From CAYVAP01 sp964521065 (lineage in GTDB: Bacteria > Bacteroidota > Bacteroidia > J057): 16,100 nucleotides of DNA. The position numbers and the translations under genes are program-made. The notes beneath the pieces were generated by a model that saw only the letters and a program-made list of their open reading frames with translations, was not told the DNA's origin and searched no databases. Positions 7,901 to 13,447 of the stretch are shown here, one piece after another. Where the stretch lies: contig CAZFPQ010000162.1 in assembly GCA_964521065.1 (NCBI GenBank), positions 1 to 16,100 of the forward strand, in the 5' to 3' direction. Positions within the stretch are counted from its first letter, which is position 1. Each line of letters begins with the position of its first letter.

Positions 7901-10713
7901 TCACCCTGGGCAGCATTTTGCAAGCGCTGCAAGGTAATTCCTCTTTGATAGGCATAAAGTGGCTCAAAAGGCGCCAAGGACATCGCTAGGTCAAACTCAT
8001 TATATGCGCTACCGACATCTTCCTTCTCGTAAAACTGTGTCCCGATATAGCTAAAGTAAAGCGCACTGTCCGAGGCGCTACTGAGTCGATAATATTCTCC
8101 CTCAATGCGGACCAAGTTTTGTTGCTGATTAAGCCACTCCTGAAGCGTAAGCTTTTCTAGTACAGGGGCAAAGCGCTGTCGATAGTAGGGGAACAGGCCG
8201 ATTAAGATGATCAATCCCATCAGGCCGTACTTCAGCCAGCCACGCCAGCCCAACAAGGGAATCCCTTTACGAAAGAGTCGTTGTCGCCAATTCTTGGGCA
8301 ATTCAAAGCGGAAGAATCCTCCTTGGTTCTGGTTGACCAAATCCCAGATCATGGCGTCTTCAATCTCCTCTCTTTCCAATAATTCTTGCATCTGTTCACT
8401 CAACTGGCGGTGAGTCAGCCAACTCCCCTGCTGCATGGCCCAACGTTGGGAAGTGAGGTGAATTTGATGCCGTTCAGCAGCAAAACTATCAGCCTGAGGA
8501 GATGATTCTTCCAAGGTTTTCACCACTATTGAACGAATCTCTCGCTGCTCCTCAGGAACAAGCAAATCTCCAAGGTCTTCACGGAGCTGGTCTGACATAT
8601 GCCCGTACCGAAACGCGGCTAGCTTGAGTACCGGCAACAAGTTCTCTTCCGTCAAAGCTAAACCTAAGTGCTGTGCTAGTTGAATACTCAGGTCATAATG
8701 CAACTCGGGAAAAATGGCACAGGCAGCCAGCCACCGTAAACGCTGTGGGCCTAAGTAAACCCCTAAATAGCCTAATTCTAAGCTCTCACTTTCGGTTGGA
8801 GGCAGTGGGCCCGCTTCACTTAGCCAATGTTTCAAGTCAGGCCATTGACCTAACTCCCACCATTCGGGTAAACGGATCCAATTGGCAAGGCTAGCGGGCG
8901 CAAGCATAAAATGGCGGGCCAGGGTCACCTCTCTCAAGCTCCAGTGATGTGGGTGGGCAGGAGTTAACACCGCACGCTCTTTCCAACTCATCAACTCATA
9001 AGCATGAGCATTTAATACCCCGCTCATAGCATCTGTTAACCCTTCCCCATTGCCAATAAGTATTACCCGATGCTGGGGAAACCGCTGCTTTAGTTCCGAC
9101 AAGGTAAACTTTCGACTTCGTCCCTCTTGTTCAAAGAGGTCAAGATCGGGGCGGCAGAAAAATGCTTCGATGTATACATCCAAGGTCTGCCATTGCTCCA
9201 CTAGCCTACACGCCCAAGTAGCAAAGTGATCCCTGGCATGCTTTCGCTCAATCAAGACCAAATACTCTGAGGGCCGACGGCCGAGGCGATAACTAAAATG
9301 AGGCAGGCCGCCTTGCTCCAAGGTCGCGTCAATACTGGCTGGTAAGTCTAAGATCTGAATCTCGCTGTCTTGGCGGCGGCGAAGTTGGATGGATCCCGCG
9401 TGTATGTCATCCTCGGAATACAAGCTGGGAGGTTGGGGCAGGCGAATTTTCCACGTAAATGGTCCCCTGGTAGACCTCGTTTTTCCCTTGAATACTTGGC
9501 TGCGGTTGTATTTGAAAATGTCATAAGCAATCAAGCCCGCCAGAAGAATGATCAGCACAAACAAGGGATAGAAAGCACCAAGTGGGGAGCTATTTAGAGG
9601 ACTAAGGTCTGGCTCAGGCATCGGAGGGGCAGGGAGCCTAACCAAGTCCATTGACTCTATCTCCTCAGTAAGGTCTAGAGTCTGACAATATTGATCTTCG
9701 CAGCCTTGGGCACTTCGAATCGCTAGGCAAATGGTATAGCGGCCGGGATTCGAAAAGAGATAATCCAACTTGGGACCTAAGCCCAACACTTCTCCCGCTA
9801 AGGTCCATTCCCAGGACACAATCTCGTCAAAATCCGCTACTACGGGGCTGGCTTTTAAACTCACCAATAGCCCACGACTCAGGATACTGTCAAAATCAAA
9901 TTGAGCTTGGCAGGTAGGGGCTAGCGAAAGCTCTATCAGACGCTGAAAACTACTTTGGCAGCCATAGCCCGTTTCAAGCTCCAGCCTAACCTCGTGTCCG
10001 GTTCTCCACTGGTCGGGCTTGGCATCCAAAGTCAGGCGGGGAAAAGGCTCTTGGCTACGGAGCGAATCATCTACCCACCAACGGAACCGCCAACCTGTAT
10101 CAAGCTTAATTTCTGGGCGAAAGTCAAAGACTCCTCCGTTGGCGTCCACGGACTTCTCCTCATAAGAAAAGACCATGCCCTCCAAAGAATCACAAGCTTG
10201 AGCTTGCCCCGTGAGGTCACGCCACACATAGTTACCCAAATGCCTCCAGTAATGGTCTTGGTCTAGGCCATACTCCGCGAGGTATTTTCCCGCCGAAGTT
10301 CGATTTTCTGTTCCCTTGATTGACCAGAAGACTTGAATCAGTAGATAGATCAAGAAGCCTGCACTGAGCAGGGCACCCAGTATAAATATCCAACGCTGGT
10401 TAACCTGTGTTTCTAATTGATGCCGGTACTTCTGGAGTATTGTTCTCCCCACCTTCGCTGGTTCTAGCGTCTGCGAATGGGCCTTTTGACGGGAATATTG
10501 GGCATAGTAACGATCAAATAGGCGATAGAAGCGCTGCTGTTCTTCGGGGCTCTTTGCAAACAAAGGAGCCAAGACATTGCGAACATCCCCAGCCTCATAG
10601 CCTTCAGGCAAGGCATCAAGCAAGCGTCCCACTTGCTCATAGCGATCCAGTCCAACGGCAAAACCCTGGTCACGCAACCAATCAATAAAAGGCTCAAGGG
10701 GAAAAAAATGCAT
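4939..10713 (-). CDS. Giant membrane protein: CoxE-like N-term, PKD-like, degenerate vWA, WD40, WG repeats
   Basis: A 1924-residue protein in one unbroken frame. In order: residues 1-75, a helical domain like the N-terminus of CoxE-type vWA proteins (IDWLRDQGFAVG, then SPEEQQRFYRLFDRYY); membrane segment about 108-130; about 131-378 with six cysteines (C174, C252, C268, C329, C338, C343) and a PKD-like unit ending LFSNPGRYTICLAI; membrane segment 379-400; about 475-620 a Rossmann-like, vWA-like region with the DxSxS metal motif lost; about 640-800 helical, winged-helix-like; membrane segment about 828-844; TPR-like helices about 880-950; WD40 blades about 1027-1192 and possibly to 1300; helices 1305-1430; WG repeats 1445-1920. 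Basic residues before segment 1, after segment 2 and before segment 3 suggest that 1-107 and 401-827 are cytoplasmic and the rest is outside. Its ATG overlaps the moxR stop. Probable sensor and partner of MoxR. Function is inferred. Confidence 0.88.
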   Translation of the reverse strand: MHFFPLEPFIDWLRDQGFAVGLDRYEQVGRLLDALPEGYEAGDVRNVLAPLFAKSPEEQQRFYRLFDRYYAQYSRQKAHSQTLEPAKVGRTILQKYRHQLETQVNQRWIFILGALLSAGFLIYLLIQVFWSIKGTENRTSAGKYLAEYGLDQDHYWRHLGNYVWRDLTGQAQACDSLEGMVFSYEEKSVDANGGVFDFRPEIKLDTGWRFRWWVDDSLRSQEPFPRLTLDAKPDQWRTGHEVRLELETGYGCQSSFQRLIELSLAPTCQAQFDFDSILSRGLLVSLKASPVVADFDEIVSWEWTLAGEVLGLGPKLDYLFSNPGRYTICLAIRSAQGCEDQYCQTLDLTEEIESMDLVRLPAPPMPEPDLSPLNSSPLGAFYPLFVLIILLAGLIAYDIFKYNRSQVFKGKTRSTRGPFTWKIRLPQPPSLYSEDDIHAGSIQLRRRQDSEIQILDLPASIDATLEQGGLPHFSYRLGRRPSEYLVLIERKHARDHFATWACRLVEQWQTLDVYIEAFFCRPDLDLFEQEGRSRKFTLSELKQRFPQHRVILIGNGEGLTDAMSGVLNAHAYELMSWKERAVLTPAHPHHWSLREVTLARHFMLAPASLANWIRLPEWWELGQWPDLKHWLSEAGPLPPTESESLELGYLGVYLGPQRLRWLAACAIFPELHYDLSIQLAQHLGLALTEENLLPVLKLAAFRYGHMSDQLREDLGDLLVPEEQREIRSIVVKTLEESSPQADSFAAERHQIHLTSQRWAMQQGSWLTHRQLSEQMQELLEREEIEDAMIWDLVNQNQGGFFRFELPKNWRQRLFRKGIPLLGWRGWLKYGLMGLIILIGLFPYYRQRFAPVLEKLTLQEWLNQQQNLVRIEGEYYRLSSASDSALYFSYIGTQFYEKEDVGSAYNEFDLAMSLAPFEPLYAYQRGITLQRLQNAAQGDSLGRQAYADFSRVLALSGGVRGGQVPKFRSVFSVKEEQTSYMQAPTNGSGFLVAAGNRLVGFGVDRSRNASNSRGEYQTTRQQVFAFEAPIEAIAVHPSRENLVAVAVEGRLSLISIEDGGKGRELVLNQAAHTRPVRALKFSPDGSQLISAGDDHLALIWDLINLERLQLRHALEFIHTAEVLDAAFSSDGKMALTSSADSTVVFWDAKDGSFKQVVNFDGPVYQAKLVAGDEMLALTLGQPGQVKLYDLRTGKERLLNAREGSYLSLTTSQDEFVWGSTYKLADEEIWKFQLRSGSGGSEWGELSLEDFIPIALSRNEGVYSQAPLRSAIQPELHFKGSDWVAAIIPNQGIQVFTQDEELGSTANPYYLGATYGRGVMDLGQKRWLEASQKFRTMLSDSSLRPGWRSKAQLGLGTALLYSILQDPSLTPETRVDFFLQALEELATVVSTDSSLISSLRRLTPVLLASYQRIPFDQQLLDQVCDLVEEYQSNACNLFTYDEVKPYRMGLAAVRRGKLWGYLDSLQELVIPLQFLEAASFNPSSGLARVSPVLGKGPIPNTVSEVLIDESGEIKFGLGEFASEGIWAAYSLENGQWGYLDEETYSIRIPFEYNEAWPFYRGFAKVRQFNFFGLIDRNGRVALNGISYQRLEVKQGQPDLLIMESRKGTRTETIAYPPESLQGTGTERPPPPPLESDDGSVGETTGGGVSVLGKISSGLILAVKEGRFGFLRPPQKGGKVELVTTSQGDFEVAIDFQYASALEFSYDRAAVRRVGEQWGYIDPLGRVVIPTRLDSANHFQQIGKQVLAKVARDGASYFIDLNGQCVEAGNLICPAQPTTQKPQPSPPLNEDKTSSTATGKPYAFPQDGKWGLIGSDGQILLAPRFDQEFRFEGGTARVREAGRWGIIDENGSMLIPTRYEQIQNFSDGLAAVRSSGQWGFFDRLGNKVIDFQFESVQPFSGGTSIVRNGKSSFRIDRQGKKIGGRVY
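4954..6381 (-). repeat. WG-repeat region encoded in the giant gene
   Basis: Within the giant protein, residues about 1445-1920 hold units built on a W-G or F-G turn followed by a short hairpin of the form D..G.vviP..fd. Turn positions are W1457, W1534, F1569, F1665, W1715, W1807, W1841 and W1875, plus a degenerate last unit. This matches the WG beta repeat (KWG/WG family). Two linkers rich in proline and serine/threonine (about 1610-1645 and 1770-1795) split the array. WG repeats are thought to bind ligands or proteins; the ligand here is unknown. Confidence 0.85.
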
Positions 10714-10715
10714 CA
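10711..10715 (-). promoter_or_regulatory. TGATG stop/start overlap coupling moxR to the giant gene
   Basis: Reading the minus strand, the TGA that ends moxR shares its last base with the ATG of the giant gene. Such an overlap usually allows ribosomes ending one gene to start the next, which keeps the two proteins in fixed proportion. It also fixes the start of the giant gene. Confidence 0.8.
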
Positions 10716-11633
10716 GTTCAGCTTATCCAGGTCGTCCTTGTTCTTAGCTAGAATGGAATAACTCATCGCAATTTTTTCTATTTGCTCGGGAATATTGCTA
10801 TTGAGGTCAATGCCCTCCCGATCAAGGATGTGAATCCAGGCTAGCAACTCAGCCGTGGCAGGAGGCTTGCGAAGACCCCGGTTTTTTCGAATTTCCTCAA
10901 AGTGTCGGATGGCATCACTAAGCATATTTTCTCGAAACCCATCACTTAGCTGTAGACGCTTTCTAACAATAGACTCTAGGGTGTTTCGGTCAGGGAAAGA
11001 TATGTGATAGTACACCACCCGTCTCAAAAATGCGTCGGGCAAGTTTTTTTCGGAGTTGGAAGTCAAGATCAAAATAGGGCGGTGGGCTTGCTTGGCGCTG
11101 AATTGTTCTCCAGTCTCCCTCACCGCAAAGCTCATCTCCTCTAACTCATTTAGCACATCATTAGGCAAATCCCGCGGCGCTTTGTCGATTTCATCGATCA
11201 ATACCACGGAGCGCTGCTGTTCAGATTCTATAATAGCCCGGCCTAGAGCCTGGTATTGAATGTAGTTTCTGACATCTAGGTCCTTCTTTTCCTTGAGCTG
11301 AGCATCGTGAAAATGAGACAGAGAATCGTAGGTGTAAAAAAGATCTCGAGCTACCGAGGTCGTCTTGGTATAAAAAATATGGGGCTCTCCCAAGCCCAAT
11401 TCATGGGCCACACTGAAAGCCAAGCGAGTCTTGCCAGTTCCTGGCTCCCCCGTCAATAGCAGAGGCTGGCCTAAAGCAATGGCCACATTCACCGCATCCC
11501 TCAGACCTGGTCCGGCTACGTAGCCATCGGGGTCGTTGAGCATAGACATCGGTTGATATTGAGGCATGGTAAGATTTCGGTCTGAGACCGTAGTGCCATC
11601 GCCGCGATAGACTTCGAAGGGTTGGGTAGCCAT
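10713..11633 (-). CDS. MoxR-family AAA+ ATPase of a ternary conflict system
   Basis: A 306-residue cytoplasmic AAA+ ATPase of the MoxR branch, which uses ATP to remodel partner proteins, usually vWA-domain ones. Walker A is GEPGTGKT (62-69), Walker B VVLIDEID (143-150), the sensor-1 asparagine is N193, and paired arginines R204-R205 fit the finger position. The segment after Walker A, FYTKTTSVARDLFYTYDSL (about 87-105), and the preceding AVNVAIALGQPLLLTGEPG are typical of MoxR proteins in MoxR-vWA-VMAP type conflict loci rather than of ordinary MoxR. The TGA stop overlaps the ATG of the giant gene (TGATG), so the two products are translationally coupled and likely work together. The CHAT gene ends 175 bp upstream, and a four-copy heptamer repeat lies 32 bp before the ATG. 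An internal ATG at residue 23 is a less likely start. Confidence 0.93.
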   Translation of the reverse strand: MATQPFEVYRGDGTTVSDRNLTMPQYQPMSMLNDPDGYVAGPGLRDAVNVAIALGQPLLLTGEPGTGKTRLAFSVAHELGLGEPHIFYTKTTSVARDLFYTYDSLSHFHDAQLKEKKDLDVRNYIQYQALGRAIIESEQQRSVVLIDEIDKAPRDLPNDVLNELEEMSFAVRETGEQFSAKQAHRPILILTSNSEKNLPDAFLRRVVYYHISFPDRNTLESIVRKRLQLSDGFRENMLSDAIRHFEEIRKNRGLRKPPATAELLAWIHILDREGIDLNSNIPEQIEKIAMSYSILAKNKDDLDKLN

Positions 11634-11665
11634 ATGGGAATTAGTTAGGGTTTACTGAGGTGATG

Positions 11666-11697
11666 TAAGGGGTAAGGGGTAAGGGGTAAGGGGTAAG
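11666..11697. repeat. Perfect heptamer repeat (TAAGGGG)x4
   Basis: Four exact copies of TAAGGGG (11666-11693) plus TAAG, in the 175-bp gap between the CHAT and moxR genes, ending 32 bp upstream of the moxR ATG. Four GGGG runs separated by TAA meet the pattern for a stable intramolecular G-quadruplex on the plus strand, which is the template strand for moxR. Short tandem repeats can change copy number by slippage, which would alter spacing in the moxR leader or promoter. Confidence 0.92.
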
Positions 11698-11732
11698 TAA
11701 AAATGTTAGGAGAAGAGAGGGAATTCAGCTTT

Positions 11733-11749
11733 GCAGCTTAAATAGCTGC
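11733..11749. repeat. Small inverted repeat after the CHAT gene
   Basis: GCAGCT (11733-11738) and AGCTGC (11744-11749) form a perfect 6-bp stem with a 5-base loop, 60 bp downstream of the CHAT stop. No T-tract follows in the minus direction, so it is unlikely to be a strong terminator. Readthrough from the CHAT gene into moxR is plausible. Confidence 0.35.
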
Positions 11750-11808
11750 TTGTCCTTTCCATCCACCAAGGAATTTTATTTGTGCGCTCATTTTCTAGAA
11801 GAGTTTCA

Positions 11809-13320
11809 TTAAAATAGTTTTTGGGCGGCGCGGTCTCGAATTAGTTTCACGGCTTCTTTGAGTCCAGGCTCTACCATTCCCATGGGCAATCCTGCCTCTC
11901 CACTGAAGATGCGGCTGGTCAAATCTTGACAATCGTCTACTTCGGCTAAATTGGTTTCGATCAGCCAATCCTCCACATGGTTGGGTTTGACTTGATCCAG
12001 AACCGTGAGCATCTCACAATGACTATAGGCTTCGGCCATCTGGATAAGCTCCTTCTGAATTTTCCGGGGTTCATTCTTGTTGGAAAAGAACTTGGCCAAG
12101 CCTTTTTTCTTTTTTTCCACTTTATCGGCGTAAAACACATTGATAAAAATGACAAACCTGGGGGCTTCTGGCAGTGGATTGACCTGCCAAAAAGTACCAA
12201 TATACCATTTCACCAAGGAGGCCGTTTCTGCATCCCAGTATTCAGCCGGAATATTGTGCTGAAGGATGATGGCTTCTTGCCCAGAATGACGGGTAAGCTT
12301 CAACAGGTCCTCCCCACCAATCTGATCTATGGCCTTACCCAAGCCGTTCATCTCTTCGAAATGCTCTGCTAGACGCACCTTGAGCAAGGTTTGTCGATCT
12401 CCCCTAATAGGCCAATTGGTGATCTCCACAGGGCGTAGATAATTTCCGCGAGGACCGATATGTTCATAGCTAAAACGAGTAATGAGGCTTTCATGCTTTT
12501 CTTCACGGGTACCATGAATCAGAAAAACCTGAGGCATCCCCAGAGATTCAGCTAAATAAGTGCTGACAAACTCGTCATTTTGAGGGTAGCGGTCGCAAAG
12601 CACATGGGCGTATTGCCCTATTTTTAAATCTTCAAAAGGAACTTCATCCTGAGTGGTTTGACTTCCTTTCAAACTCCAAAGTGGAGGCGGATCGGGCAGC
12701 AACTGCCATGGATAAGCGTCGGGTACTTGCTCCTCTCCCCCCCAGTATAGGCTCCGGGTATTGCCGGGACCTGAGAAAGTCAAGATTTCCGCCGCCGCGT
12801 CTTGAAAGGCTTTTTGCAAATTTTGATAGGCTCCTAAGCCACTGTAAAAACGAATGGCAAATCGCTGGGCAATGGCATCATTGATTACCTGGCTGGTAGC
12901 AACTACCGCTGGAATCCCAGCCATACGCAGCCCCATGGCTTGGTCACCGGTGGAACATCCATTAAGGAAGACAAACTGTAGTCCTTGCTGCTGAGCCAAA
13001 AAGGCATTGAATCCATCAGCGTGAGCCACGGCTGGTCCTTGATCCGCCCCACTGTCTAGGAGCAGTTGATAGCTATCAGCATGCCCACCATAATGAAACA
13101 CGGCTATTCGCCCAGCGTATTCAGGGTCTTGAAACACATCAATGATGTCAGCCAGGGTAGCATTGGCCCGTTCAACCACTTCTAATGTCTTGGCCCGGCG
13201 ACCTGGGTTCAGTGCTTGCCGAATGCCTCTGAGTTCCTCAGCCAAGCCACGTAGGTAACGGGCCTGATCCTGTCGATCATTGGCAAAAGCAAGAAATATA
13301 ACCGGAATGGTAGAGCTCAC
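11809..13320 (-). CDS. CHAT-domain (caspase-like) protease fused to inactive STAND domain
   Basis: A 503-residue cytoplasmic protein without membrane segments. Residues 1 to about 185 are a CHAT domain, a caspase-clan cysteine protease fold. It starts at IPVIFLAFAN, the catalytic histidine is H80 in AVFHYGGHA, and the catalytic cysteine is C122 in FVFLNGCSTG. Both are intact, so it is probably active. A short linker leads to about 230-460, which fits the inactive STAND (iSTAND) module: CDRYPQNDEF (242-251), then VFLIHGTREEKHESLITRF (265-283), where the ATP-binding P-loop is replaced, and a strand RFVIFINVFY (388-397) without Walker B acids. A basic patch follows at 402-423. The start is GTG; only one codon (ATT) separates it from an upstream in-frame TAG, and no nearby ATG exists. 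The palindrome TGACGTCA (13334-13341) lies just before it. Likely the effector of the locus. Confidence 0.88.
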   Translation of the reverse strand: MSSTIPVIFLAFANDRQDQARYLRGLAEELRGIRQALNPGRRAKTLEVVERANATLADIIDVFQDPEYAGRIAVFHYGGHADSYQLLLDSGADQGPAVAHADGFNAFLAQQQGLQFVFLNGCSTGDQAMGLRMAGIPAVVATSQVINDAIAQRFAIRFYSGLGAYQNLQKAFQDAAAEILTFSGPGNTRSLYWGGEEQVPDAYPWQLLPDPPPLWSLKGSQTTQDEVPFEDLKIGQYAHVLCDRYPQNDEFVSTYLAESLGMPQVFLIHGTREEKHESLITRFSYEHIGPRGNYLRPVEITNWPIRGDRQTLLKVRLAEHFEEMNGLGKAIDQIGGEDLLKLTRHSGQEAIILQHNIPAEYWDAETASLVKWYIGTFWQVNPLPEAPRFVIFINVFYADKVEKKKKGLAKFFSNKNEPRKIQKELIQMAEAYSHCEMLTVLDQVKPNHVEDWLIETNLAEVDDCQDLTSRIFSGEAGLPMGMVEPGLKEAVKLIRDRAAQKLF

Positions 13321-13447
13321 AATCTAGGGTCAGTGACGTCAAGCCGAAATAAACCTTATTTTCAGCATTGTGAACCAATTTTGCAAATTCGCGGCCACAA
13401 TCAGCACGGAACCCGGATTCTTAACTTTTCCCAATGCTGCAGCTTCG

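Noticed and set aside
11666..11697. Heptamer array as a CRISPR array or telomere-like end
   Set aside because: The units are contiguous with no spacers, and the sequence continues as ordinary genes on both sides.
12103..12116. T6-C-T7 homopolymer in the CHAT gene (with seven-base runs also near 11044 and 10702) as frameshift or phase-variation sites
   Set aside because: Runs of seven A or T also occur in both MarR genes and in intergenic DNA, so they are not specific to the conflict genes; all frames are intact.
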